From: Meghimatium bilineatum
Lineage: Eukaryota > Mollusca > Gastropoda > Stylommatophora > Philomycidae
Assembly (NCBI GenBank): GCA_034231615.1
Contig: CM067318.1
Location: forward strand, 37,667,382 to 37,731,381
Reading direction: 5' to 3'
DNA: 64,000 nt
Positions within the stretch are counted from its first letter, which is position 1; each line of letters begins with the position of its first letter. The notes beneath the pieces are model-generated. The model was not told where the DNA came from. It ran no database searches and saw only the letters and a list, made by a program, of their open reading frames with translations. The position numbers were made by a program, and so were the translations under genes. Positions 10,502 to 21,429 of the stretch are shown in pieces.

Positions 10502-10668
10502 CTTCTTCTGCTTCAGTGTTCATTCTCAAACTCCCACTCGATCTCCCTTGCAGCAGGACAATGGCCCAACTAGATTTCCAGAAGGATGTAGTCCACAAAA
10601 TGGAAATGCGCTGTGTCGCAGTTTTATTTGTGTCAATGGCCCGACACATCCGTCTTTGGCGGTGTCCA
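10502..10668 (-). mobile_element. SINE family B
   Basis: Reverse copy from the CTTCTTCTGCTTC tail complement through CAAACTCCCACTCGATCTCC, GCAGCAGGACAATGG and GGATGTAGTCCAC to CCCGACACATCCGTCTTTGG. Compare 51754-51905 and 15972-16126. Families A and B share the 3' end (GAGTTTGAGAA.GAACGCAGAAG) but differ upstream. Confidence 0.8.
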
Positions 10669-10874
10669 TAAATGACAGCAACAATTTGTTGCCATATTTT
10701 TTACCTCATTTTCCTCCATGTCATCAACTGTCGAGATTTCAGACACCAACTCTACTTGTTTATATCAAAACATTTATTTCGTACCCCCTCTTCCCCAAAT
10801 AAAATGGTTTTTCTAAAAAACAAAAACACTTTTTTCCACATTTTAAACAATGTTTCGAATTCAAACAATTTGAT
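10669..10874. other. Short linker without recognised feature
   Basis: About 200 bp between two SINEs; an internal A-rich stretch and no coding signal. Confidence 0.4.
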
Positions 10875-11165
10875 TGGTTCTTCTTCTTCTTCTTCTTCTG
10901 CATTCGTTCTCAAACTCCTGCAGATCAAAGCAGGATGTAGTCCGGAGAACGGAATGCGTTGTGTCATGGTTTACAGCATTGCTGCGATATCTTCTCCTTT
11001 CGACCTGACACATCCGACTTCAGCATGGCTTTGGGTCACTTACCCTATATGGGATGGGACAGCCAACTCCATCCCATAACCTCCTTAGTCGCCTTGTACG
11101 ACATGCATGGAAGGTAAACAGTTTTGCTATACTTTGCTCCCCTTTCGGGTCCCGACAACACACAG
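10875..11165 (-). mobile_element. SINE family A, full length
   Basis: Starts with a clean (CTT)n tail complement (TTCTTCTTCTTCTTCTTCTG). It continues through GGATGTAGTCCGGAGAACGG, CATCCGACTTCAGCATGGC, CCCTATATGGGATGGGACAG and CATCCCATAACCTCC to TTTCGGGTCCCGACAACAC. It is among the least diverged copies here. Confidence 0.9.
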
Positions 11166-11229
11166 GCGGATTGGTTCTAATAAACACTATTGTTGTCAAC
11201 AACATTTGTCAACTTCCTTTCTCTCGGCA

Positions 11230-11375
11230 ACAGCTATAACCCCTTCCCCTCCATAACTATCCACGTAATTTATGTGAGATCCTCCTACAACATGCATAGC
11301 AGGTAAAATTGTCTTCCATTTTTGTGTGTTCTCCTGTCGGACCCCAGGGGGCAACGCACGGGCAAGAACAGATAA
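11230..11375 (-). mobile_element. SINE family A, 5' half only
   Basis: Shows ACAACATGCATAGCAGGTAA, CTCCTGTCGGACCCC and GCAACGCACGGGC, which are diverged equivalents of the ACATGCATGGAAGGTAA, TTTCGGGTCCC and CAACACACGG 5'-end blocks. The 3' half and tail are absent. Confidence 0.55.
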
Positions 11376-11433
11376 AATAACATAAAATCATATTTTGTCT
11401 TCTAATTACTTGCATTACTAATTGTAATAAATA

Positions 11434-11475
11434 CTTGTATGAATAATTGTATGAATAATTGTATGAATAATTGAA
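11434..11475. repeat. 12-bp tandem repeat
   Basis: Three to four units of GTATGAATAATT, flanked by degenerate GAATAA units. Confidence 0.8.
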
Positions 11476-11940
11476 TAACTTGAATGAATAATTGTATTGC
11501 ATACTTGCAATCTAATTTACTTGCAGATATTACATTACAATATCAGCTTATAACAGATCAGTCACAAGAATGGTTAAATATATATATACGGTTTGAAAAA
11601 ACGAAACACATTATTTCAAAAGTGTACCAAATTTTTAAAATAATTTTAGGGAATTAATATTTCAACCTTGATATGAAGAAACTGCCTTTTGATCGAAACG
11701 TTGATATTTATGTTTTATTATGTGCTTTATCACTAATGTGGTAACCTTCTCCTAGTTTCATATTTCTATTGAACAATTAAATCCCACAACACTATAATGT
11801 CATCGTTCCGTCAATTTATTTGCAGGAGCTGGCATTGGACACACTGAAACTGCGCATTCAGTAAGCATTCCAAGATCTTCTATGTGAGTAGTTCTTGCTA
11901 ACATCACCTGTCTGATCATCATCAATGTTATGACCATAAT
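11476..11940. other. No feature recognised
   Basis: AT-rich, no coding sequence or repeat recognised. Confidence 0.4.
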
Positions 11941-12660
11941 CTGTCCTGTCCTGTCATCATCATGAATATCATCTGCACTGTCATCATCATGAATATCATC
12001 TGCACTGTCATCATCATCATCATGACTATCATGAACATCATCTGTCCCGTCGTCAGCATCATGAATATCATATGTCCTTTCATGAACATCATCATGAATA
12101 TCATATGTCATGTCATTAACATCATCATGTACATCATCTGTTCTGTTATGAACATCATCTGTCCTGCCATCATCATCTGTCCTGCCATCATCATCTGTCC
12201 TGCCATCATCATCATCATCAGTTCTGTTATGAACATCATCTGTCCTGACATCATCATCATCATCTGTCCTGCCATCATCATCAACATCATCTGTCCTGCC
12301 ATCATCATCTGTCCTGCCATCATCATCTGTCCTGCCATCATCATCATCTGTTCTGTTATGAACATCATCTGTCCTGCCATCATCATCTGTCCTGCCATCA
12401 TCATCTGTCCTGCCATCATCATCTGTCCTGCCATCATCATCATCATCATCTGTTCTGTTATGAACATCATCTGTCCTGCCATCATCATCATCATCTGTCC
12501 TGCCATCATCATCATCATCATCATCTGTTCTGTTATGAACATCATCTGTCCTGCCATCATCATCATCATCTGTCCTGCCATCATCATCATCATCTGTCCT
12601 GCCATCATCATCTGTCCTGCCATCATCATCTGTCCTGCCATCATCATCATTATGAAAATC
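11941..12660. repeat. Compound ATC-rich satellite (18-bp core)
   Basis: Array of (ATC)n blocks joined by TGTCCTGCC, giving a core unit of about 18 bp (CATCATCATCTGTCCTGC). Every few units the joining block is replaced by TGTTCTGTTATGAACATC. All units are multiples of 3 bp, which leaves open frames on both strands (an Asp-rich one of 313 codons on the - strand). These lack any non-repeat domain and are not proposed as genes. Confidence 0.9.
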
Positions 12661-13412
12661 CTCTGTTCTGTCATAATCATCATCGTGAATGTCAAGAACA
12701 TCCTCTACCTTAACAATATGAATGTCATTGATAGAGTCCATTGTGTCATTGTTACAATACTATGAACATCATTTTCATTGTGATCGTCGTAATGCAATGC
12801 CGTTGGAACAATCTTTTTACTCACTGCCAAGTAATGATATGGATTATTTTATTGGGAATTCATTCCCTTCTTCTATGTGGCAAACACCGTCGACTATTCA
12901 ATCTATACCATTTACCTAAGGTCACTCTGGGGTCTCCTGTCTTTATTATTAATTCTGATTGAGTGTAGTTTGTGTTTTTGATCAATCTCGTAGATGTGGA
13001 TGGGGGTGTTTAAGGGGGGGGGGTGTCCCCCTTTACAAGAATATAATATATGTTTTACATACAGGGAAGATACAAACACTGAGTTAATGCACAGACACAA
13101 AGGTGCTGATACAATTAGATAAGTTCCTATGTAAGTCAAGTCATCCAATGAAAGACATATTTCAAAGCTTGATAATGGGATGACTGAAAAGAATTAACTG
13201 TATCCACCATGCCATAAGACTACATAGATCAATTTTAGACTTGCCTGAAATTGACAACCCAGTAAAGTATGTACATGAACAAAATCCTTGGAGAGAAGAT
13301 AACGTACTTACTACCTGTTCATATTTCACGCTGGATTATGAAGTACAGTGATTAAGACTTGTTTTACTGTTGGCCGGCTTTTACGCTTAATAATGAAATA
13401 TAAGAAGCTCGA
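12661..13412. other. No feature recognised
   Basis: Unique AT-rich sequence with one G-run (about 13013-13021). No coding motif found. Confidence 0.4.
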
Positions 13413-13648
13413 CGCACGTCTGTTGCCGGGGCTCGAAAGGGGAGCAACTAATAGCAACGCTGTTTAACTTCCACGCATGTCGTAAAAAGCGACGAAAGAG
13501 GTTATGGGATGGAGTTGGCTACTCCACCCCATATAGGGTCAGTGACCCAAAGCCATGCTGAAGTCGGATGTGGCAGGCCGTAGGCGCAGATATCGCAGCA
13601 ATGCTGTATACCATGACAATTTGAGAATGAACGCAGAAGAAGAAGATG
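13413..13648 (+). mobile_element. SINE family A with internal deletion
   Basis: Begins GACGCACGTCTGTTGCCGGG and continues GGTTATGGGATGGAGTTGGC and CATGCTGAAGTCGGATGT. After CTGTATACCATGACA it jumps straight to ATTTGAGAATGAACGCAGAA and the (GAA)n tail. The block carrying GGACTACATCCTGCTAATC is missing, so this is an internal deletion of roughly 50 bp. Confidence 0.85.
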
Positions 13649-14445
13649 AAAGAAGCTGGTAATCCGTCAGTATCTTGGTTAGTGGACGACGCAAAATATG
13701 GTGATATAATTGAAAGCTTAAAGTGTTTTTCTAGTACTTGAAAATAAAACAAATCTTTATCCTTTTTTGTCAGAATGCATTTTATCAAATGCTCTTGTAG
13801 CCTAGTAGACTTCATTGCTTCATTTGAAAATACTTGTTGACAAATCAAGCACATAGGTAATAATTAGTTCGTTGGAGATTGAATGAATCCTTATGTAAAA
13901 TACTCAATACTGTACTCTCGACATGTCTTCTTAGATTCATGCATAATGAAGTAATACAATTTGCAACAATATTAACTAAGTACAAGATTTAATATACACT
14001 TGGTGTGGCCCCACTTATGTATCACACTTTCGACTGATTGTTGGAAAAGCAAAATTAAAAAAAACATTATTCATAAACAACTGGTACTTAAAGATTTGAA
14101 ATCCAGCCCGAATCGACTTGCATATATTGATTTTTTTTTGCAATACCAGCTTAATATTTCTTGTTAGTATATACAAACATTGACGTTAACTTTATCCGAC
14201 CAACCGTCAATATATCGTCTATGTAAAGATATTTTTATATATCGATAATGGGTATTTTTATGTTAATCAAAGACTTTACTGCTACATGCGCGATTAATTT
14301 CAATTTTATTTTCACAAAAAAATGTCTTTTGTCTTTAAAACTGATTTTGTTTTTACTCTAATATTTGTAGTTTATTTATGAGAAACAATGGAAAGTTCAA
14401 CTGCTTCTGGACACAGTGTGAATCAATATGTTTTTCTTATTTATG
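13649..14445. other. No feature recognised
   Basis: Very AT-rich with T-runs and A-runs; no coding sequence recognised. Confidence 0.4.
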
Positions 14446-14612
14446 CAGTGGAATCTCTTTATACTGTATCCTTTTATAAATTTTCCTATACAACACTTTT
14501 CAAAATCTCCAATTATATTTATTCTCTAGTGTTTATACTGTATATTGCGAATCTCTTTTATTACATAATATTTTGTTGGTCCGGACCAAGTTGTTATAAT
14601 AGGATTCCACTG
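14446..14612. mobile_element. Short MITE with mariner/pogo-type termini
   Basis: The left end, CAGTGGAATCTCTTTATA, mirrors the right end, whose complement reads CAGTGGAATCCTATTATAAC. CAGTGGAA(C/T)CTC.TTATA termini are common in Tc1/mariner/pogo elements. TA follows the right end, but the left flank is TG rather than TA. The interior is 167 bp minus termini and non-coding. Confidence 0.65.
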
Positions 14613-15773
14613 TAACTCGTTCATAGACAGAAGATTGCAGTAGCAATTATACCTATTGTTGTAATCAGCTCAACTACAATATATATAGGAATAGCTTTAG
14701 ATATTTTTTATGCTGGTCGCTTGTACATAAGCTGTCAACACCTCTGAAACACACAAGAGGAGTGATGATTTAAATAATTCAGAAGATAAAAAAATACTTA
14801 ATTTATTTCAAAATAGTGGAAGTGTATGGAGATCTGTATGAATTAAATTCAGATTAAATCCGAGGAGACACCGCCCCTATACCTCGTGAACGTCAATTTC
14901 TTCTGAAGCCACTACCGGGCACCCTTAGACGGCTTCTGCACCCACTAGGATCCTGTGATGTACATCATTTAGAAAATAGTGCGTGAGAAATGCACAGGTC
15001 GAATCCCAGACCCCCTACGTGTTTGGTAAAGCAGCACCTTGTCTAGGAAGGTGTATCAACCCTGAGTCTAATTCGACTGTCGCCCTTACCCACAACGGTT
15101 TATACATAAGAAATTAGGCCTGGGAACACCACAAAGGGTGTTAGTGAAATGTTCTTCCTACACGAAAAATAGCTCGCTGGCTGCCAAACGCCTCGTTGGA
15201 GGAATGATACGTAATGGGTGACCCAGGCAAGCTATCAGCTCGTCTCGTGGCATATACCCCTCTGTGTAGAAGCCCCCTTCAATATTCATTGCATTAAGCC
15301 AAAAGCTAAAGCCTTCTGAGTATGAAAGAAAGCTCAGAAAAACCACCCCATTGTACAGAGGATGTAAGAGCTGATAGTTCGCAATTCTTGGGGTTATTGA
15401 CAAGTAGACACACAAAAATATTCGTAATTCTTGAGGGGCAAAAAAGCAGTATTTTCTGTTCTACTCAACCTCCACACTTTGGTATGACATTCATCATAAC
15501 AGATGCCACCGAGAGATCATCATCACGAGGCTCCGTGTTCTCATTTTTTTATAGGTAAGAAACGCTGTTTCAGTGTTCTACTTATACGCTAACACTAACC
15601 AGACCGTTCCTCATTAACAGATCCATCCTCACCTCACATTCCCTCAGGTTCTGCTCTGACATCACTAGCTACCAGCAACTCACCTGTTTCTTCAATTATC
15701 ACTACTTTTTCTTATTTTCTCTACTGTGTTTTCCTGATAAGGACTAGAGGGAAGATTATGTAAACTGTACCAC
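14613..15773. other. Unassigned; possible old repeat at 14860-15130
   Basis: No gene recognised. The stretch around 15000-15040 (CCAGACCCCCTACGTGTTTG then GTAAAGCAGCACC) resembles 16690-16725 (CCAGACCCATACACTGGCG then TTTGGTAAAGCAAG). A dispersed repeat may be shared, but its borders could not be set. Confidence 0.35.
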
Positions 15774-15912
15774 AGACGCCGAATGTGTCGGATCATTAGC
15801 GCAGATACGGCGACACAACGCATATCCGTTCTCTGGATTACATACTACCGGAAATGTATTAGGACAGGTAACCATGCTATAAGAAAGATCCAGTTGGATT
15901 TGAGAGCAACGA
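15774..15912 (+). mobile_element. SINE family B, 3'-truncated
   Basis: Contains CGCCGAATGTGTCGGATCAT, ACGGCGACACAACGCATATC, TTCTCTGGATTACAT and AGATCCAGTTGGATTTGAGA, in the order of family B. The GAA tail is missing. Confidence 0.75.
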
Positions 15913-15971
15913 TTATTTAAAATATATATACTTTGCCGTTGCCACGACGTGTACAGTTTATATTTGCTACT

Positions 15972-16126
15972 CCGCCGAAGACGGATGTGTCGGGCCACTG
16001 GCGCAAATAAAACGGCGACACAACGCATTTCCATTCTCTGGACTACATCCTGCTGGAAATCTATTAGGACCATGGTCCTGCTGTAAGGGAGATCCAGCGG
16101 GAGTTTGAGAATGAACGAAGAAGAGA
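15972..16126 (+). mobile_element. SINE family B, full length
   Basis: Reads CGCCGAAGACGGATGTGTCG, AAATAAAACGGCGACACAAC, GGACTACATCCTGCTGG and CGGGAGTTTGAGAATGAAC, ending AAGAAGAGA. It lies ~60 bp downstream of another family B copy in the same orientation. Confidence 0.85.
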
Positions 16127-16735
16127 TATTTGCTACAATTTTACACCCTAAAGAGAAAAATCATCCCTTAACGTTGTTTGAACTCAAACTCTCAATCTGG
16201 GGTGCAAAGGGAACGCATTGCTCTAGGCGGACCCAGGGTTAGCAGATAACCAAGATCCCAAATGTACCTCCACGCGGTGCACCCTGGAAACAGAAATACA
16301 GCAGCTCGAGCTGATTCTGGCCAAATCATTTGGGGATCGTGTCCGAAAATTTGGAGGTAGCAGATGGAAAGAGATTTGCCTGCACACGGACAGACATATC
16401 TCCGATACCACCAGCATCACCACATATAGCGACACTGTCGACATACAGTGAAGCTAGTCAGTCCAGTCCAAACATTGGAGGGGCGGCCAATGTAAAATGC
16501 ACGTAAAGGTAGATACATGGCGAGAGACATAGATTTCATACCGAGTACAATGAAACAATGAAAGGGCAGAACAGCGCTAGAGGGCAGCGCGAACTGCAAA
16601 TAGAAAGTGAAAAGTCCCTAGGAAAGGGGGAGCTACAAGCTCCGTCAGCTCGAGACGGGCTTCTAGTTACCTGAGTTCCTTACAGGCAGAGACCCAGACC
16701 CATACACTGGCGTTTGGTAAAGCAAGAAGACCTAA
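16127..16735. other. GC-richer unassigned stretch
   Basis: Base composition rises from about 16200 to 17500 (visibly more G+C and CpG than the flanks). No protein motif was identified in this part. Confidence 0.4.
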
Positions 16736-17240
16736 CCCAACTCTAATGTCGAGCCTTCCTAAACCGGAAATATGCTCGCAAGAGAAAGGGTTCTGTACCC
16801 AATGGGCTTAGGCAAGAAAGTGACAACGAGGGTAGTCCTGGCCCACCTCTACTGTCAATGTTTCCTATACCGGAAGTACACTTGCAGAGAGAAAGGGTTC
16901 CGTACTCGATTCGCTCAGGCACAAAAGGGACAACGATTTAGCCCTGGCCCAACTCTACTGTCAAGTTTTCCTACACCGGAAATACACTTGAAGAGAGAAA
17001 GGGTTCAGTACCTGATGGGCTCAGGCGCTATTGGGACAAGGACGCTCAGCTCGAGAACGCCTTGCTCTCAAACGCGTGGTGTGAGACTCGAACTTGGACA
17101 AGGGGTACACGTCGGTGAATGACACCTCGGCTAAGAGGGCGAAAGAGCCAGGGTCCAACTCCTCTGTTGAGTTCTTCCCCTTAAGGAACCAGGCTCACGG
17201 ATGAGAAACGGTTCAGTACCCAATGGGCACAGGCACAGCA
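16736..17240. repeat. 106-bp tandem repeat, about 3-4 copies, GC-rich
   Basis: Units start at 16736, 16842 and 16948 with CCCAACTCTAATGTC or CCCA(A/C)CTCTACTGTC and share CCGGAA, AGAGAAAGGGTTC and GGGCT(T/C)AGGC in order. The spacing is exactly 106 bp. A diverged fourth unit is at about 17154-17240 (TCCAACTCCTCTGTTGAG, AACGGTTCAGTACCC, AATGGGCACAGGC). The + strand is open for 116 codons but shows no known domain. Confidence 0.85.
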
Positions 17241-17397
17241 CGTCCAATTACACGAGGCAAGTTCATAGACAGTGGAACACCTCGTTTGAGTCAGACTAAG
17301 AGCAAGAAAATCGTCTGGGCGAAGAGTCTCCACTACGCGTGCCTGGAGACAGATATAGAGGCTGTCACAGGCTAAGGGTAGCCCACCCGAATTGTCA

Positions 17398-17525
17398 AGG
17401 CATGCCGAAATCGGATGTGCTAGGCCTACAAGGCGCATAACGGTGGCACAACGTAATCACGCTCCCGGCGGAAATCGCACGGATATCCGTGATGGTTACA
17501 ATGGAGCGAACGAAAAACAAACAAA
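17398..17525 (+). mobile_element. SINE family C
   Basis: Contains ATGCCGAAATCGGATGTGCT, GCATAACGGTGGCACAACGT and CTCCCGGCGGAAATCGCAC, ending (AAAC)n from about 17512. The left part is related to families A/B (CGGATGTG, CACAACG) but the 3' end is different. An antisense relative lies at 40426-40550. Confidence 0.6.
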
Positions 17526-17939
17526 CAAACTCTCAATCTAACCCAGTGATTCTCAAACGTTTTCTCAACTGTGGTCTCCTTTCTGGACGATTCTTCTTTA
17601 TGAAAAGATAAAAAGAATATTGCCAGCTTTCCTCGATGTTATTATTAGAGATCTTATTATAGGCAATCACGATAATTATCTTTCTGTGCCTCCTCCCCCA
17701 GACGACTCATTGGCTTCACAATTTTATTATTCTCTTCGTGGCCACCGGAAAAGTCGTTTCGTATGTATACCTCATCATTTGTGCTAGATACACACATTTT
17801 TGTGTTGATTACTTGTCAATCTACATTCATTGACTTTTTCCAGTTTGTTTTCTCTTCTTCTGCTCTGAATAGTCATGTTGTGCTGAGTATTTGTCAATGT
17901 ACATTTCACTATCTATTAATCCAACAGTTCAGTTATTCT
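17526..17939. other. Unassigned; lone hAT-type terminus at 17544
   Basis: CAGTGATTCTCAAACG at 17544 resembles an hAT terminal inverted repeat, but no partner end was found. The rest is AT-rich without coding signal. Confidence 0.35.
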
Positions 17940-18325
17940 CTGCATACAGAGAGGCCAAAACACTAATTGGCAACCATTATACATCACAGTGGAAGAAAGA
18001 TATGGATGTTGATTCGAAATCACACCCCACACACCAATTTCATAGGCAACAGCAAACCATCATCTTTCGAATTAGAACTGGCCACTGCAGGCTACAGAAC
18101 CACACGTACCGGATTAAAGTGGCACACACAATTGAATGTCCATGTGAATCTGGCATACAGACCCACACATAAGGCTGTCCAGAATAGAAAGAACTGCGAG
18201 GCAAGACATGTCCACATTGGCTGAACCGAGGTAAAAACTTTGGGGCAGCCGCTCTGACCTGGAGAAGACTGGGACTGACCTGAAGATCTAGCAAGAACAC
18301 ACGATTCCTGAATGCAGAAGAAGCA
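17940..18325 (+). mobile_element. Jockey-like LINE C-terminal fragment
   Basis: The + frame reads QQTIIFRIRTGHCRLQNHTY and then RIKVAHTIECPCESGIQT, the 'FR(L/I)RTGHCRL..H.Y.....S..C.CE' block of Jockey-type LINE C-termini. After a frameshift come IERTARQDMSTLAEP and further tail sequence to ATGCAGAAGAAGCAG. It is the same module as the nested insert at 160-424. Confidence 0.7.
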
Positions 18326-18809
18326 GATGTAATGACTAAATACCCTTCCCCCCCCCCACATCTTCCCTCTTCACTGAGCGTATCCATTGAGGTAATTCCT
18401 CATATAATGTTTTCTCAAATGTTCCAGGTATTCTCGATAAATGTAAACTAAAGTAGCTCTCTGTTTCACCGAATATAAAGCTATCTTGTGCTATTTTTAT
18501 ACCCTGTCTTACCATCCTCTCACTTTCTACACGTTGACCTGGAATGACATAAACGAAAGTTGTTATTCAGTTCTACATATTTCCTTTCGCCAGATAAACT
18601 GAGCTCCTCGTCTAGTAAGGTTCTGGGAACTCATTGAATCGTCCTTCAAAAGCTACGATATTTAACTTTTTCTGTTATTTTATTGGTTGTCGATACAAAG
18701 TATACATAAATTGACCACTGAAAATCATCGAAAAAACGCAAAACTTCATTTTTGAAGGATAAAAATCAATATATCCACATGACTATATTTGTAGAGCGAC
18801 TCATATAAA
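18326..18809. other. No feature recognised
   Basis: AT-rich, with a C-run near 18350; no coding signal. Confidence 0.4.
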
Positions 18810-18978
18810 CTGAGCGCAACTACGAGTGCTTCCTTGCTGTTTGATTGCTAAGCTCTCAAGTAATGTTTCATGTCAAGATCAAAGATATTGAAACCGAGTG
18901 CAGCTATAAGTGCTCCCTTGCAGTAGATGGCCAAGCTTTCAAGATGCTTCACGTCAAGATCAAAGATATTGAAAACCA
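18810..18978. repeat. ~83-bp tandem duplication
   Basis: Two diverged units, 18811-18893 and 18894-18977, each running GAG(C/T)GCA(A/G)CTA...AGTGCT through AAGCT(C/T)TCAAG to CGTCAAGATCAAAGATATTG. Confidence 0.75.
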
Positions 18979-19116
18979 AATAACCAGCTCGTGCTATAAT
19001 GTTTTAACGTCTTTTTCCTCGGTATTTTTAAAACAACATTATAAAAACCACACTGTCATTTCTAACAGTAGCACTGGTATGTTGTTAGCAGTAAGAAAAG
19101 CCGCGATGCCATAGTG

Positions 19117-19457
19117 CAGGTGTTATAAACTTTTTCAGACAGCGAGCATCGCTAACTGGTATTAGAAGCACGCTAGCACCATAATATATAATAGGATGAA
19201 AGGGAAAGTGAAAGTGAAGGCGAACGTGAAAACTAGCCAAATAAGCTTCTTCATTGCACCGTATACCCACCCTACCATTGCTTTCTTCACATAGTCGTGA
19301 ATAGTAACACTGTTTCGGTTTGTACAACAAAATTTTAATTGTGAAGGGAAATCATGATTGATAGTGCCCACGAGCATATTTTAATTATCATGCGTGCGAA
19401 AACCACGTCATTACGAGAGCACAATGGTGCTCGCGAGCACCGTGTTGAGAACGCCTG
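19117..19457. mobile_element. Non-autonomous hAT-like element, 341 bp
   Basis: The left end is CAGGTGTTATAAACTTTTTC and the right end on the complement is CAGGCGTTCTCAACACGGTG. Both then reach a (C)GAGCA(T/C)CG-type block. Flanks are CCATAGTG (19109-19116) and CCATAGCG (19458-19465), an 8-bp target duplication with one mismatch, as expected for hAT transposition. There is no transposase inside. Confidence 0.75.
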
Positions 19458-19555
19458 CCATAGCGGTTAGTGTACTGACTTCGTGGCTAATGTACTGGCT
19501 TTTCAGTTCTGTGTTCCATGTTTCAATTAACTGTCACCTGTATGTTGTGGGGAAG

Positions 19556-19815
19556 GGGGGGGGGTCCCCGAAAGGGGAGTAAAGAATAACGACACGGTTA
19601 CTTACTAAGCTTGCCGTAAGAAACGAGTAAGGAGGTTTTGAGGTGGAGCTGGTTGTTCCGTCACATATATGGTCAAAGTGACTCACACGCCATGATGAAG
19701 TCGAATGTGTCATGCCAAAAGATGCTGATATCGCAGCTAAACTGTAAACCATGACACATTGCATTCTGGTCTCCGGAATATATCTTGCTAATCTGCAAGG
19801 GTTTGAGAAGGAACT
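19556..19815 (+). mobile_element. SINE family A, tail lost
   Basis: The start is corrupted to a G-run followed by GGTCCCCGAAAGGGGAG. The body follows the family (GAATAACGACACGGTTACTT, GGAGGTTTTGAGGTGGAGC, GCTGATATCGCAGC, TCTTGCTAATCTGCAAGG) to TTTGAGAAGGAAC without the GAA tail. Confidence 0.8.
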
Positions 19816-20179
19816 ATATTTGTGATTGTTTATTGGCCTGCGTCATTCTAGCCAGACTGCGCTGTTGGCTGTTGAGTTGGCACATTTTACCTGCATCACA
19901 AAATTACCCATCAACCTGTCGAGAAGAATATGTGCATAAAATCGTCGCAAAATAAACACAAAAAAACCCAAACAAGTTATAAAAACGAACAGACCTTACA
20001 AACAGATAAATATATTTATAGTCAATGGATACAGACATCACTCATTAATAATTTAAAATATCGGTTAAATTCCTCCAAATAATTTTATAGTCTCGAAATT
20101 GTCTTCAAAGTCTTATTCAATCTTTATATTTAATAAATTTATTTCTCAAATCAAATTGGGAATATGATCACCTAGATCA
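19816..20179. other. No feature recognised
   Basis: AT-rich sequence with A-runs; no coding sequence. Confidence 0.4.
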
Positions 20180-20570
20180 AGTTAAAAAATGATGTCTACC
20201 ATCAACTGTACAGATAGGACCAGGTTATCATTGTCCGACTATGAACATGACATAACAGACTGCACCAACTACCTATATCACAAAATCAAGATCGGCACAC
20301 AGACGTATGCCCCGACCCTGTGTCACGAACACCATGTCAGCCGGAAACGTGTTGCAGACCTGCCTAACATACAACGAATTATGAAGAAACATTTAGCAAT
20401 GTAAAATATACAACGAATTATGAAGAAACACTTAGCATGTCCTGTCTCCATTAATGAACAACTTTACCGTATAGGCCCTACCACTGGGGCCTACTACCGA
20501 GACTGGGGTTGACTACTACATTTGTAAGACACATCAAGGTGGAAGTCTGAAATTAAACGAAGAAAAAAAA
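20180..20570 (+). mobile_element. Frameshifted Jockey-like LINE C-terminal fragment
   Basis: Split over frames: QVIIVRL, then NYLYHKIKIGTQTYAP, then VCPDPVSRTPCQPE, and near the end TFVRHIKVEV with an AAACGAAGAAAAAAAAGA tail. These correspond to the blocks at 160-424 and 17940-18325. It also contains a short local duplication: ACAACGAATTATGAAGAAAC occurs at 20371 and again at about 20411. Confidence 0.6.
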
Positions 20571-20639
20571 GATATACTTATTGCTATCTTTAGCAAGATG
20601 ACAAGTAGAGCCAGCCGTAGAATATATCTACATTACCAT

Positions 20640-21055
20640 TAACTGATGAGGTGTAGTTTTTAAGCAACAATTAGAAGACAGAATTGATGCCTTTGAGATG
20701 TGGGTATATAGAAGAATAGGGAGAACATCACGGAAAGAGAAGAAAACAAATAAAGAGGTGCTAAAGACACTTAATATGAAGAAAGAACTACTAAGGGAAA
20801 TAAAGATCTGGCAAATAAAATACTTTGGACACATTAAAAGAGATGACACCCTATTGAAGACCTTACTTGAGGGTAAAGTCAAAGGGAAGCGAGCAAGAGG
20901 TAGGCAGAGATACAAGTGGGAGAGTAACATCACACGATGGACAGGTTACAGTCTAGCAGAATGCACCACCAAGACAAGAGACAGGGGATGTTGGAGATCT
21001 GTTGCAGCCAACCTTCGTTGCGGAGACGGCACTTAATGATGATGAGTTTTTAAGC
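20640..21055 (+). mobile_element. LINE 3' end (RTE-like family 1), ORF open to its natural stop
   Basis: An open frame to 21036 carries EDRIDAFEMWVYRRIGRTSR, IWQIKYFGHIKRDDTLLKTL, KGKRARGRQRYKWESNITRW and TGYSLAECTTKTRDRGCWRS. This is the complete C-terminal tail of an RTE/CR1-like reverse transcriptase ('AFEMW.YRR', 'YFGHI.R', 'R.RGRQR..W', 'W.GLSLAEC'). A (TGATGA) tail follows the stop. The catalytic RT core is missing, so it is a 5'-truncated insertion. It is the best-preserved member of this family here. Confidence 0.85.
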
Positions 21056-21370
21056 AGAATGATGAAAATTCCATAGGCAGCTAAGAGAACTAATGTAGAA
21101 GTTCTCATATATGCTGGAGTGAAACACATTATAGCGAAAATTAGAAACAATCAAGATTTTTAGAGCATGTGATTAGAAAAGTAAAACTTGAACATTTAGT
21201 AACCACCGGAAAGATCAAGGGAGAAAAGACAGAGGAAGACAAAAAGGGAAATGTCTGGATGGGTTGTCACTGTGGCAATAAAAAGAGGCCACCAACTGAA
21301 CTTATTAACAAGACAAGAGGCAGAGAGTTGGGGAGAGGCATGATCGCCTACGCCACGGAACTTGATTGAT
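21056..21370 (+). mobile_element. LINE 3' end (family 2), truncated
   Basis: Directly follows the family 1 tail. It reads RMMKIP, KRTNVEVLIYAGVK, LEHLVTTGKIKGEKTEEDKK and ELINKTRGRELGRGMIAYAT. The same blocks occur, better preserved, at 22820-23265. Stops and frameshifts are present. Confidence 0.75.
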
Positions 21371-21429
21371 TGATCATGAACGGCGATATTTGAAACATGA
21401 TGAAAGGGGTTACTGCAACGTTGTTTAAA

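Noticed and set aside
11800-12741. 313-codon Asp-rich open frame (and 267- and 197-codon frames on the other strand/frame)
   Set aside because: It is the translation of an ATC/TGTCCTGCC satellite with unit length a multiple of three; several frames are open at once and no non-repeat domain is present.
17544-17575. hAT terminus CAGTGATTCTCAAACG
   Set aside because: No matching opposite end or 8-bp duplication could be found nearby, so no element is called.
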